Positions 1-11,632 of a DNA stretch of 64,000 bases are shown piece after piece. How positions within the stretch are numbered: the first letter of the stretch is position 1; every line of letters begins with the position of its first letter. Position numbers and translations under genes: made by a program. The stretch is from contig JACGCM010000310.1 in assembly GCA_014058105.1 (NCBI GenBank), positions 496,001 to 560,000 of the forward strand, given 5' to 3'. The stretch comes from Kingdonia uniflora (taxonomy: Eukaryota > Streptophyta > Magnoliopsida > Ranunculales > Circaeasteraceae). The notes below the pieces were generated by a model that saw only the letters and a program-made list of their open reading frames with translations, was not told where the DNA came from and ran no database searches.

Positions 1-683
1 AGTTGGGTTTTGTTGTGTTCTGGGTCTCGGCTGGCTAAATATGTGGTAGGGTTTGAGTGACTGAATTCATGGTCTCCCTGGTTTAGTAAGGAGCGGACGG
101 AGTTGAGTAAACATGTGTGGCATAAGGGAAGGAATTTGGGTTCTTATGGAGGATAGATGAAGTTGGTAATGCTTATCAACAAAGAACATCTTTATCAGCT
201 CTACAAGCTTAATGGCACTCTAGGGAAATTCTGGAATTGGCAAGTAAGGAAGAAGTTTTAATGAGTCACACAAACAATCTGAAGGGATAGGTGGAGCTTC
301 TCTTCAGGTTATCTCCACCGTAGAGGCATATGATTTTTTTATTTTATTTTTTGCAGAGTCTAAGTATGGTTGTTCACTGATGTCTTGGTAGATTTCAAGT
401 ATAATAGTTCATAGTTAATGTGATCAACACCTTGTACATTCTCACTAAACAAGTAGGGTTTTTGATCCAAAATTGGTAAGGGGTCAATTCAGATTTCAAA
501 CAAATTCGATAAATTCGGAAAAACGATTGGTAACAATGATAAAATCATTACTTTACGAGAACTGGAATATACTATTCATAATGAAGGCACAGAACAAGAG
601 AAATACCACAAGAAAATGAAAAATAATGTGTAGAGCTTTCATATACAATATTCATAATAAAGTGAAATAGATTATTGAAAAAA
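1..683. other. AT-rich intergenic sequence, no gene recognised
   Basis: Both strands carry frequent stops and no recognisable protein similarity. I looked here for the missing first exons of the downstream MCTS1-type gene (N-terminal part of the family, before the conserved IVVKC) and did not find them. Confidence 0.5.
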
Positions 684-1625
684 GCATTAAGCCGTTATGT
701 TTAAATCGCCTCTCAAATAAATATTCAATCATCATAAACCAAATCTAAGTAGACAATTTATTGTTTTCCACATTTAGTTACTCAGCCTTGAATGGAAGAG
801 AACAAATCCAAGAGCTTCAGGGGAGGTATCAATAGTTTTCAACTAGATCGGCTTCAATCGATCATTACCTTTTACAAATTTTATTCTTTATATGATGTTT
901 CATTCTTGTATACACAAGAACATTGACGGTTTTTGGAATTAATCAATTTTTGGCATTTGTATAAGCTCATTCAAATGCGCTCCAATTTCTTTCACAACCT
1001 ATCGAACAACAAGATTAGGAAAACAACATTAAATCCACTCTGAATTTCTTGGGAAGAATCAATAATATTGATTTATTTTATGTGTAACTTTTCTTCCAAT
1101 AACAAACATATTATAATTAGATTAAGTTTAGGTGATTGGTGAAATTTGCAAAAATTAGCCAGAGCTTTAAAAATCTACCAATTACCTTACGATAATCCAA
1201 TTATGATATGTTTGTTATTATAAGAAAATTCAACGAATAAAATATAATTCATTATTGTTGAGTTTTGCAAAGAAATTTGAAGAGTAGCTTTGAGGTTGAT
1301 TTTTCAACCTTGTAGGTTGGGAGATTGTGAAATAAATTGGGGTGCATTTGATAAAGCTCATACAAATGTCGGAAATTGATTAATTTGAAAAACCATTAAC
1401 TATCTTGTTTATACATGAATAAAAAGATTACAAAAGGAAAAAATAGATATAAGCCAATCAATTTGGAGATAATTGACATGTACCCTGAATCTCTTATAGA
1501 TTTTTTTTGTTATTGAAGATTGAGAAAGTGAAAGTGAAGAACAAGAAAATGCTAACTTAGATTCGGTTTATGATGATTGAATATTTATTTGATAGGTTTA
1601 ATCAGAATGGCTCAATGCCTTAATT
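684..1625. repeat. Large inverted repeat (foldback element), arms about 440 bp
   Basis: The sequence from about 684 to 1130 reappears in reverse complement from about 1625 back to 1190. The outer ends pair (for example AATATTCAATCATCATAAAC at 721-740 against GTTTATGATGATTGAATATT near 1565-1585). Inner segments around the ATAACAAACATAT motif (about 1100) pair with ATATGTTTGTTAT (about 1207). A loop of roughly 50 bp lies near 1135-1190. The arms are diverged but collinear. No coding capacity was seen. It resembles a foldback or long-TIR nonautonomous DNA element. I could not identify a clear target-site duplication, so the class is uncertain. Confidence 0.7.
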
Positions 1626-1689
1626 ATGAATAAATAAGATATTTTATCCTAGCTAGTTGCTACCCATTTTTCATTACTATGGACGTTTT

Positions 1690-2255
1690 TGAATACAACC
1701 CTTACAATTGACAATATTTGTAAACGCAAAATCATTGTGGTGAACTTTTGTTTTATGTGTAAAAGAGATGGGGAGTCCATTGACCATATCTTTTTTCTTT
1801 GTCCTTTCGCCGAGAGTATTTGGATTGAATTGGTATACCATGAACATGATTTTTGAATGTTAAGGAGCTATTAACAAATTGGAAGACGTGAGGCCTCGTC
1901 AAATGGGGTAAAGTTCTATGGTGTTGTTTACCTTTCGCAGTGATATGGTCTAGATGGCCCGAGCGCAATGCGGTGATGTTTGAAGGAAAGAAGAAATCGA
2001 GAGCTTCGGTCTTGGTCTCCATCAAGGCTTTCATTTTACGGTGGAGTAAAGCCGCGACGGATATCATGGGGACCTCCTTTGAGTCGCTTATGATTAAATT
2101 GGTGGAGTCTATCACAGGCTATACTTGAGGATCTTAGTGTAGAGTTTTTTTTTTGCCTCATGTTGAGGCGTTTTCTTTGCTTGTTCTTGTGTTTTGGGCA
2201 TTGCGCTCGTTTTTATCAATAAAATTTTACATTCAAAAAAGAAAAGAAAAGATGT
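1690..2255 (+). mobile_element. LINE (L1-like) 3' fragment: zinc-finger RVT tail
   Basis: Plus-strand translation around 1755-1845 gives a zf-RVT-like block (CKRDGESIDHIFFLCPFAES, then IW), typical of the C-terminal part of plant LINE ORF2. After frame breaks, about 1940-2125 gives the tail block with WSRWPERN..MFEGK, matching the usual W..WLERN..IF pattern. It is followed by a short 3' UTR with a TTTTTATCAATAAAA sequence (about 2211) and an A-rich end at 2235-2252. The copy is 5'-truncated and has stops. Family knowledge: such truncated LINE tails are common in plant intergenic DNA. Confidence 0.75.
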
Positions 2256-4957
2256 TGCCCATTTTCTTACTAATTTTCCGAATTCATTGTTAGAGTATGT
2301 GTATATCACCATATACTCCAACATTCATCCTTTACCAACTTTGTACATCCCGAGCTTTGTTACAATGTCCACAATGCATCTACTAATGGAGGTCTTGATG
2401 ATGCTCGATCGTCTGGAGTCATGGTCCTGACCCCTATCACTGAGATTGTTGCATGGCACGTTGCCACAATAGCAAAGTAAAGGAGGCATCGGAGTAGTAT
2501 GGCTCTTTAGGCAAAGTAAAAACTATATGTTTTACGACTTTTTAAATTGAGAAACTATCGCAGAAGCTGTTTAACTAGGTGACAAATGTCCTTGCTGTTT
2601 ACTCTAGAAATGACTTTGAAGACGGAAGTGTAAAATTGAGTGAACATCATAATTTGTGTCTCTAGAAATTCTTATGTGATTTTAAAAGTCCAAACAACTC
2701 ACATACCACCTTTGAAGAATGTCTACTTTTGGGTTCATTTCATAAGTAGATGTTTGGTTTGTGAAAGCTATTGGATGCTATAATGAGGATATGGAACATA
2801 AAAAAAGCCCATACTTGCTGCTACTATTTTGGACATTGCCTTTTTTGCAAGATTTACGAGTACAAGACATGGAAAGAGAAATGACTGTTCAAAATTGGAG
2901 CTTCTACAACGTCATCCCCCTGACTGCTATCTTCAATGAATGTTAGGTAGAGTAAACAGTTCTTTCTTAAAGTTGATAATAATCGTTACTTTAAAGCGAT
3001 ATGTGAGAAGTGGATAATCAGTGTGTGCTATATTCTTTTCAAATTTTGTGAAATTAATACTGAAGGGTCCTCTAATTGGAAAGAGGCTATGTCGGCATTA
3101 TTAGTAGTACGGTTGTCGATGGAAAATGACTGTAGTTTGTGGCTATAGCATTGTCGGAAAGAGTAATATAAGAGAGGTTTAAAGGTTATGTGTGGTATGA
3201 GAAACTGACAGATGAGAACTTCTGAGCATAGGTGTATCCGGCCTTTAGAGGAGGTTTATATATGACCATGCACAGGGACAGACATGTAGGTGTCTTTCAG
3301 TTCTTGGCCCTGCTTCTTGAGCTATCGTGATTTTCTTTTCCCTTTCATGCATTCTGGGTCTGCCTTCTTAGGGGTTTGTATACAACCTGTTTTTTGAGTT
3401 TCTTCACCAGTCACGTCATTCTGCTTCACGAATTATTATCAAAATGCAAAAATCAATGTCAAACAGATCAACTTTAAAAATACCTTTTGCATGCTCCATT
3501 GTAGAATTGACAAGGAAAAACAAGATGCAAAATAGTATATTCTTTCTCACGTTATGACTAACCTTACATTTATCTTATACATGAAAATACCTATGTATCA
3601 CGAAAAGTGTTAATTTTGTTATAATCAGGAGTAAGCCTTCTGGGACTATGTCAGTCACAGTGTTTATACAGACATGTTGCTTCTTCTTAGTCTCTACCGT
3701 GAGCTTACCAAAATTTATGCACAAAAAGAAGGCAAGATAAGAATATTGTTATTTCTGTTTGGTCTTAACTGGCAAAAAAGCCATTAAGGCTCCTAAAAGA
3801 AGAGAACAAATCAACAAACCATCTACTGAATATAAAAATTTAACCTCATAAATCATTAACCTTACAGGCACATGTAAATCATTTGTTTCGGTACTGGCTT
3901 TCGTGCATATGTCTAATGACAAAGAAGGAACAAGTTCTGACGGTTTGTGTCTCAGATATTTTGTTAGAGGGATGGCCATGATTTGAGCATGATTTTTTTT
4001 AATGAAAATGCTTGCCACGATTATTACACACATTCCATATTAACGTTTGTAAGTCAATTTATGAGCGGGTAAGTTCAAAGACTTGGGACTCCTTTAGATT
4101 CTTTTCCATTGAGAATGATTAGTTTTTCAACCAAACAATGCCCCCTAAAGACTTTAAGCTTAAGAAACTGGAGGACTAAACTAAGCTACACATTAACCAA
4201 AAAAGAAGTTATAGTAAGTAGTACACAAAATGCACACAAGAGAACTTCTAGTTCTCGGTGTATGGGCTGCGGAAACCATAAGCAAACAAATGTAAAAGCC
4301 AATACTAATTTAGAGTGTCAATATCCTAGCCAGATTTGCTTCTATGGGGGATAGTATATTCACAGTTGATAACCTACCCATAGAAGTGCAGACCAAGATG
4401 GAAGAAGAAGCTAGATGAGTTGCCTTTCTTAGGAGATAATATGATCCTATGCTTTTTCCTTTACTTTTGGGGGGTCCCTGCATGTAGGGTCACCACATCG
4501 CATCTTCTTGTAATCTAGTAATAAAGCCGGGGGGTTCAATCCCAGCTTGTTAGAAAAAAAACTTTTGTTTCTACCCTTCCAAACTCCCTAAAAACCCTAA
4601 GGAATTTCTTTCCTTCTGAGCCCTGTAATACTTAAAAGGGAAATTACATCCCAACAAAATAAGAACTCTCCACAAACTTTCTCCTTTCATAAGATAATAT
4701 TTTTGTATTTTAATGCTTGTCATCTTTAAGTCTTGATCATTGTGTTATTCTATTATGAAGTTACTATAAAGAAAATGGATGCCAATTGGGTCCATTGGAT
4801 TATGCAGTATTCTTTTTATCTGTTTACCTCGCCTTTTTTGTTCAAAAGTTTTTGCTTATTTTATAGTAATATTATCAAAAATTACAAATGGGAAGAAGAT
4901 GAATTTGTTTTATTAGAAGTTTATACTGACTAAATTTTACTTATTTTACCTTTGTAG
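2256..4957. other. Intergenic sequence, or a long 5' intron of the MCTS1 gene
   Basis: About 2.7 kb without recognisable coding sequence. Short open stretches (for example 2761-2946 and 4109-4354) show no family signature and look like chance. It directly precedes an MCTS1 exon that starts mid-protein with a good acceptor (TTTGTAG at 4951-4957). So this stretch is either intron, with exon 1 outside the window, or sequence left after loss of the first exons. Confidence 0.4.
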
Positions 4958-7787
4958 TCAAAATCATCTGAATCTGGTATTGGTGAACAATGTGCCACTG
5001 TTTTTTAACATTCGTGATGGACCTTACATGCCTACACTGCGGCTTCTTCATCAATGTAAAGTACTCCTTATGCCTCTATTGCTGTATACTTAATGCTCTA
5101 TAGCCGAGTTGTTGTTGATCACCTACTTTCAAACCGGTTTTCATGTTCTTTTTTTAATAGAAATGTGGGAGATGATAATGAGGATAGAACTTACATAGTG
5201 GTACTTTTGTATGTTTTATCTTTGTGAAACTGGCACCTACAACTTCTCCCTCGACCCTTGTTGTTGTTATAATGGGAAATTAGTTGCCGAACAAGTTCTT
5301 ACCCTCTATTATGAACTCTTTATCTGCTAATGCTAAGGGAGAGCTACGTTGATAACTGGTAAAGACTATTTTAGTTGGAGACATACTTAAGATATGTCTG
5401 CCACTTACTCATTTAATCTTTCTTTTGTAGATCCTGATGTAATGAAAAAATTACAAGTGGATAGGGGAGCGATTAAATTTGTGTTGGCTGGAGCAAACAT
5501 AATGTGTCCTGGCCTTACATCCCCTGGTGGTGCAATGGACGATGAAGTGTTGGAAGAATCTCCTGTGGTACATTCCAATATTCTTGTGATTAATGCCCAT
5601 TTGATTATTTTTCCTTAAACTGGATTGCACCGTAAATTCATAGACCTCAGGGGTTATGCCACTCTTTTAATCCTAATTCCTGACTAATTTGTTTGTTGCT
5701 TTTCTTTAGAGCGAACGTATGACATGAAAGCGTGAAGCTACATTTCTCTTATATACTTCTAAATCTTCTGATAAATATTCTTCAGGCAATAATGGCTGAA
5801 GGAAAGCAGCATGCTCTTGCTATTGGATTTACGAAAATGTCGGTGAAAGATATGTGAGTTGCATTCTTTTCTCAATTTATTCTTGCTCGTGTCAGATGCT
5901 TTTATGACAATTACGTTTTTTCAATTTTATATGAAAATTGTTTAACCATAAAGGCTACGATAACTTCACATTCATAATTACTCTCTAATATTTGTTATCT
6001 TTTTTGAGAAAGTAAAAATATATATTGATCTTCTCAAAGAAACTTTCTAAGGTGGAAATATTACAGCCTAAAGGCAAAGGAAAATGAATAAAATACAATT
6101 TACTCAACAATACACTGGATTCGCGATAATTAAATCCATCCACTGTGTCACAAGGTCTTCACACGTAACCCCCTTTCATATATATATTTTCTTTTGCTAG
6201 GCAAGTTGGGGTTTTAAGGCACCCTAAGGACCTCCTTTCATATATATATATGGAAGAAGATGACCTTTTCCACGGTCTTAACTTTCACATCAGAGTACCT
6301 ACCATTCATCTCCTCCCCTAAAATCCATCCAATTGCGTAAGTAAAGGTCAATGAACTCCAAAAAAAAAATGGCTTGCACCACCACGCTTTTAAAGATTAA
6401 ATAAATCCCCATTGAAATATCCAAGAGACACCGAAAATATTATAGAAATGATTTCACACCTCTATCATAATCGGACAATGTAACAGTAAGTGATGAATGG
6501 ACTCGTCCACAACCTGATCAGACGGAAGATATTCTTTTCTGTATAACTTTCGAGTATTTACGAAAAAATCAAAAGAACGTGTAAGCAATTCCAAATGGCT
6601 TGTTGTCTCTATTGATGGAGAAAAGAGGTACATTGGGAGTATTTTAGGTATCTTGATGAAATAGCTTTCCATATATATCCAGTCTTCTATTGCTGGGTGC
6701 ATAGGGACCTATCATTTTACCTCAGGGAGTGGAAATGTAAATGACATCTCAATAGTTTGGCAATGGTAACTTTGAAAATTCTGCATAAATTTTTCGGATC
6801 TCCTTCTCTTCCTCTTCCTTTTGATTATGAGAGGAAACCTAGTTTCTGAACCGGATTTTGGTTTTATCAGATGCAATTTTCGAGGTTTTTTGTTTTTGTT
6901 CCACCATGTTTTCGTTTAAATGCATTCCCCTCAGATAGGCTTATGTGGTGTTTAGACTAAATTTTTGGGGCGGTAAATGGTCATCGCCTTTAGTACAGCT
7001 GCATGGTGACATTATTTTGTAGAATGACCAACCACGAAGGTTGTAGCTTGTTATTATTGGTCTGTTTTTATCCCTTTACTTTCTTTTGGTGATTATTTTT
7101 TCTCTCTGTTATTTTCTCTGATACTTCTGTTATCTATAAAATAAACTTTACTATTGGCTGTCACCCTAAGGCAATACAGAGGAGATGTTCACTTCTCCTG
7201 CGGGAAGTAAATTGTTTTATGTCTGCAAATTAATTAACACGAACTTTTGTTCTAGAGCAAATGTTGTACTTTGTGTTTTTGCTTTCTTAAGTAATTTGCT
7301 CCCTCACCCCTTCTTTCTAAGTTTGCAAGTGGTAAAAATGAAATTGCTAAATATTGCAGAAGGGCTATAAACAAAGGAATCGGAGTGGATAACATGCATT
7401 ATCTCAATGATGGCCTCTGGAAGGTATTCCTTTTCTCCCTTTTTCGTCATGAGCGCTCCGTTGTGAATCACATTTTCTTCTATAGAATGAATTGTAGTAG
7501 ATACCTTGTGGAAGTTATGGAACTATTTTTGATCTATTTGATTATTTACGCCCCAATCAGCTTTGATTTATGCATAGCTGATAATATTTTGGTGCATTAC
7601 GTATCAGGTTATATAAAATGCTTTTCTATTAACTATAATCCCTTTATATTCTGTGAAGACTTTTAACATCCTAAATGCTGTTCGATAAAACTAGTTGTAT
7701 TCAACCAGTTTTACTTGATGAAAAAGATGAAATCTGTGTCCAGAAGTTGAATATTGTTTCATTTTGCAGATGGAACGACTTGAGTAA
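4958..7787 (+). CDS. MCTS1: MCTS1-type PUA-domain translation factor, exons 2-6 (5' end missing)
   Basis: Five exons join in frame: 4958-5055, 5431-5567, 5786-5853, 7360-7423 and 7770-7787 (stop TAA at 7785). All introns have GT donors and AG acceptors. The 127 residues include [58 protein letters not shown] and the ending KMERLE. These match the MCT-1/MCTS1 family almost throughout, including its C-terminal PUA RNA-binding domain (here roughly the last 90 residues). MCTS1 pairs with DENR on the 40S subunit in re-initiation and recycling; this is family knowledge. The usual length is about 181 residues, so about 54 N-terminal residues are absent from the window. The 1.5 kb fourth intron shown here holds a LINE fragment. 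The exons seen carry no stop or frameshift, so the gene may be functional with upstream exons outside the window. Confidence 0.88.
5995..6712 (-). mobile_element. LINE 3' fragment, antisense within an MCTS1 intron
   Basis: Read on the minus strand, 6702-6454 encodes a LINE ORF2 C-terminal segment with a zf-RVT-like half ([12 protein letters not shown]). It is followed after stops by further degraded LINE-type sequence, and it ends in A-rich sequence near 6000 (plus-strand TTTTTTGAGAAAGT). The fragment lies inside the intron between MCTS1 exons 5786-5853 and 7360-7423, in opposite orientation. It is 5'-truncated and broken by stops. Confidence 0.6.
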
Positions 7788-9093
7788 GTCACAGAAGCAA
7801 GTGCTGCACTCGAGTGCTTAGAGTGTTTATGCCCCGTGCGTGTAAGTTGATACACATTAATGTTGATGATGCTAATATATTATAGAAGTAATCAAATCAT
7901 CTACTTCTCAAGTAGCATTGTTAGCATTCAGGTCGGCTTTTCTTTCTTGTTAATAATCCTTCTTAAGATTATAGCATCAAAAAAAGATTACTGGATCTGG
8001 GTTTCCTGCCTTTTTTTTGTGTGTGCTTATTTTTGGATGGACCTTTTAAATGGTATCTGATCAAAATCAATCTGAAGCTTTGGTAAAGATGCATGAGGTT
8101 TCATGTGTACCCAATTTAGCAATGTTCAAACACGCTTATTAACTGAATTGTTTCAAAATATTGTCCAACGGAAGGATGATCTTTACAAGTAAAACCTGGA
8201 GCATGTTTGGTCAGTTGAACCCGTCCAACCAAAGACCCAACAGATGGGGCAACATGGGATTAACTATTTTGTAACCCAAAACCTTTCGATGAACTTTGGA
8301 TTAGGGCCATGGATAAAGATATGTAACTTAAGACTCAAGCTGTGTTTTTCATAAGGCGAGCAAATATGTTTCTTTGGTCAGGTAAGCCGGTGTTAGGCGC
8401 TCAAATATTTTTTTTTCTTCAAAAACACGTGCACTTGTAAAACTCTACATTGTGTCTTGTGGCCATTTTCTTTTATGGAAAATACGAATTGAAGATCTTC
8501 ATCTTTCTCTATTTAATCTCTAATTTTCCAAACCATTATAATCTTCGGAAGAAAAAAAAATATTCGCTCCATTTGGTATCGGTTCATTCCCCAGTGGGAC
8601 GGAGTTTTTTTTTTCTTTTCTTTCCTCGCCTGATGTTAGGGTGTTACCTGCGAGTGTGCTTGTTAATTGATCTTGGGGTTAAGAGTGGGAAGACAGCTCA
8701 ACCTGCCCGACTTGGCGACTTACACAAACAATAGAGAGCCCGACTAGACATTTTAAGTAACGTTGTTGTTGGACACTGGCACCACATTTTGGTTGAGAAC
8801 AACTCCGTGAAAAGTAGAACAACGGTTGTGTGAAGATCGTCAGATCTTATAAATCTTGATTAAGTAGCTGATAATATTAAATTAAGTCGTCTGACCAATC
8901 TGTTCAATCTCAATCTTAGATATTCACCAAAAACTAAAAGGGAGACATGCTCTTATCGTAGCTGCCTAGGCATCGGTGTAACGTGTACATAATATTTCTC
9001 AGTACATCTATACGTCTCTCCCTCCTTGCTTCAATTTCTGTGTGTGTGTCCGAATTTCTCATTATTTCTACTGGAGTCGTCTTAAGATCATTT
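7788..9093. other. MCTS1 3' UTR and intergenic sequence
   Basis: No conserved coding signature. The first few hundred bases presumably include the MCTS1 3' UTR. Open stretches here (for example 8450-8734) show no domain and are AT-rich, low-complexity translations. Confidence 0.5.
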
Positions 9094-9117
9094 CTAGGGT
9101 TTAGTTTAACAATCACA

Positions 9118-9405
9118 ATGTTGCGTTTCTGGGGTACAAATGTGTTAGCCCAGAGATGTCTCCATCCCAAACCCCTCATTTACGATTCTCCCCAACTCGT
9201 CGATCCACTTGGTTTGGTTTCTGGCTTAGGAAACTATTCTACAACTTTGGGTTTAAAGCAACATTGTCTTCTTGGATTGAGTCGATATCTACATGGGTAT
9301 TGTGGTGCATTTCGGTCGACTAATGGTATGCAATCCCCGTCTTTGCTTACAAGAAGAGCTTGTTACGATGTTCTTGGAGTGAAAATGAATTCAACTACTG
9401 GCTTG
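9118..9405 (+). pseudogene. DnaJ-like N-terminal fragment (first of two tandem copies)
   Basis: ATG at 9118 opens MLRFWGTNVLAQRCL and continues to a truncated J-domain start (ACYDVLGV at about 9358-9381). It is clearly related to the intact DnaJ gene at 33632 (MLHFRGTNVANMFARRFLSS... NYYDVLGV). The copy stops resembling the family about ten residues into the J domain and runs straight into a second copy that begins with its own 5'-leader-like sequence: CTTAGGGTTTG at about 9435 echoes CTAGGGTTTAG at about 9094. This looks like a tandem duplication including leader sequence, with the first copy cut off after helix I. It is not expected to encode a working co-chaperone. Confidence 0.75.
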
Positions 9406-9436
9406 AAACTAGTTTCTGATTTATGCGTCTCATTCT

Positions 9437-10234
9437 TAGGGTTTGAGGGATTGAATGTTGCCTACTTGTCTGCACAAAGATCTCTTGGTCCCAAACTCCT
9501 GATGTATGATTCACCCAAAGTATTCGATCGTGTTGGCGTAGTTTCGAGCTTAAGAAACTCTTGTATGAGTTTGGGATTGAAACAACATTGTGCTCTTGAT
9601 TGAGTGGGTATCTACATGGGAATTGGGGTCAAACGAGGTTGATTCATAGTACACGATTGTTGTCTTTGCCTGAAAGAAGATATTATTTCGATATACTTGG
9701 AGTTCAGCGTGATTCGAGTGCGACATACATTGAGAAAGCTTTTGAGGCACTCGCAAAGAAGTATCGTCCAGACTTAAAGAAAGACGACCCTAGGCCTTGA
9801 AAACATTTGAAGACATCCAAAGTGCATATGATGTCTTGAAAGATAAGGAGAAGCGATGTTCTTACGACCAAGGGGGTTACAAGGAGGAGAAACAACACTT
9901 TTACGATGGCCATGGGGGAGAAAAGCAAGGCGATATTTTTAACATTTGTAGTCGTACCTTAGGTGTCTTTGGTAAATTGTTCGGCGTGTGGCCTAAAATC
10001 GAAGAAGGACAGGAGATCTATCTGGATCTTCTCATCTATTACATGTTCTATGCAGATATTTCTAACCACGATCGAGCGTGGCATGCGGTGTTTCTGTACT
10101 TATCATTGTGTGGTTCAGTTGATCAAAGACGGTACTTTGGGATCCTACTTTGGTTATATTATGGCATAGACACTGTCAGTGGTGGAGCGGATATCTCCAA
10201 TATCTTGTTTTGGTTTCATTGTCTGAGTGTTTGA
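9437..10234 (+). pseudogene. DnaJ-like protein, second tandem copy, frameshifted
   Basis: This copy covers the whole length of the paralog at 33632-34501: N-terminal segment (AQRSLGPKLLMYDSP), J domain (RYYFDILGVQRDSSA..., 9677-9880) and hydrophobic C-terminus (LDLLIYYMFYADIS... SNILFWFHCLSV, stop at 10232). Two single-base frame breaks are visible. One is near 9596, where CTTGATTGAG lacks a G relative to copy 1 (CTTGGATTGAG). The other is near 9797, just after DDPR. The HPD motif required to stimulate Hsp70 reads RPD (KKYRPDL). Both features indicate a pseudogene. It may still be transcribed, since the leader has a telo-box. Confidence 0.8.
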
Positions 10235-11039
10235 CACTTGATAGCTAATTTGACAAAATGGCCAGCCTTGGGCGTTTTGGGGATTGGGACGAACATGTTG
10301 AACTTGTTCTTTGTACTTGCAGTCTTGGTCTTTTTAACTCATCGTAATTAGATATAAAGAATTTGTGTTATGATAAACTTCAGCTTTTGATCAAGGAGTT
10401 ACTGACCTTTCCAGTGAAGGACCAAAGATATGTTTTTCAGGCCTTGTGCAGGGTTGCATCAATGGCCTATAGTTGGAGTCTTGGAGACATGCACAGCAAG
10501 GTATCTTTGGTATTTTCTGCGAGATACTTATGAACATCGAGGATACTAGGAGAAGCGGTTGTCATCAAGAGTTGTAAATGATGCAGATTTGTTTCCTCTC
10601 ATCTTTGACGTCATTATCTTTACTAGAGGCAATTTCTATAAATTTTCTCTTTGTTTTCAAGGAATGTTTCTTTGAGATACTTCGTGTGCGCGTATTCCAT
10701 TTTCGCTCTGTCAAATCTTCCCTAAACATGGCCGCTGGTCAGGATTAGTTTTCAAGTTTATACTAAACAGTTAATATTTGTGCAGCTGTACTAAATACCT
10801 ATAAAATCGAATTGGGAATCGACAAGCTATCTTAAACAGTTATACTTGGGACATTCCTTGATTACCATTAAACACACAAGTTTTGGAGGTTAGGCAAGAG
10901 AAATCTAGCCACAGACGCCCCCAAATCATGAATAAGAGACCTTGACCAAGGAAAACTGTCGATCAAAATATGCATTAATATCCCCGCATTATGTAATCTT
11001 ATTATTTCTAGCTCATATCTATAAATCGTTTATGGTTCT
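10235..11039. other. Intergenic, no gene recognised
   Basis: Sequence between the DnaJ pseudogene and the first gypsy LTR. No ORF of note or repeat ends were seen. GTTCT at 11035-11039 is the 5' copy of the target-site duplication of the adjacent element. Confidence 0.5.
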
Positions 11040-11555
11040 TATAGGGACCTGCCCCTTAAGCTAGAGTAAAAACAAACTAGTACAGTGCCAGGCTCACGCA
11101 AAAGATGCATAACATACATCCTGTCAACATTGACACCTGGACTACAAAATGAGAAGGAACGTGACTCGAGCACTCCAAACATAATAGAATGAGTCAAAAG
11201 ACATTTGTCCCCACAAACTAACAGTTAAAAGAAAAACCTCTTCTCTTCCCCCAATCCAGGAGAACGTGCTGACACACATACACGAATTGAGGATGAGGTC
11301 TATAAATGAGATAATAGACAGGAGAGTAAATACCAAGTTTTGGCTGCTTAAAATACCTCAAATTGTATTCAATATTCATCAGACTTAAACAATAAAATTA
11401 TTCTTACGATATCCTCGAACTGAGGTCGTGATTTTCACCTATTCAGAAGTTTTCACGCTAAAAACCTGTGTCGATTTAAATTTTATGTTTATTATATTTG
11501 TCATAGGTACATTTAATGTAAGAGGTCATTCGAGCTACGGAATTAGGCCTTTACA
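11040..11555 (+). repeat. 5' LTR of Tat element
   Basis: Collinear with 23763-24282 over its full length, with scattered substitutions and small indels. It has a TATA-like box (TCTATAAATGAGA, about 11299) in the expected position. Its ends form a short inverted repeat TATAGGG/CCTTTACA rather than the common TG...CA. Confidence 0.9.
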
Positions 11556-11557
11556 TT

Positions 11558-11577
11558 TGGCACCATCTGTGGGAAAT
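11558..11577 (+). other. Primer-binding site of Tat element
   Basis: TGGCACCATCTGTGGGAA follows two bases after the 5' LTR, where the tRNA primer site is expected. The second element has the similar TTGGCACCGTC at the same place. I did not assign the tRNA. Confidence 0.65.
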
Positions 11578-11632
11578 AAGATATTCCACGAAATCTTAAG
11601 GCAGACAGTTACTCGAAGATCAACATTCCATC

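Noticed and set aside
4470..4556. GC-rich segment ending in an A-run, SINE- or LINE-tail-like
   Set aside because: No Pol III boxes, no target duplication and no coding part. Too little to call.
8983..9117. Upstream extension of the DnaJ pseudogene frame (MYIIFLSTSIRLSLL...)
   Set aside because: The paralog at 33632 begins at the residue matching ATG 9118, and the extension covers the telo-box leader.
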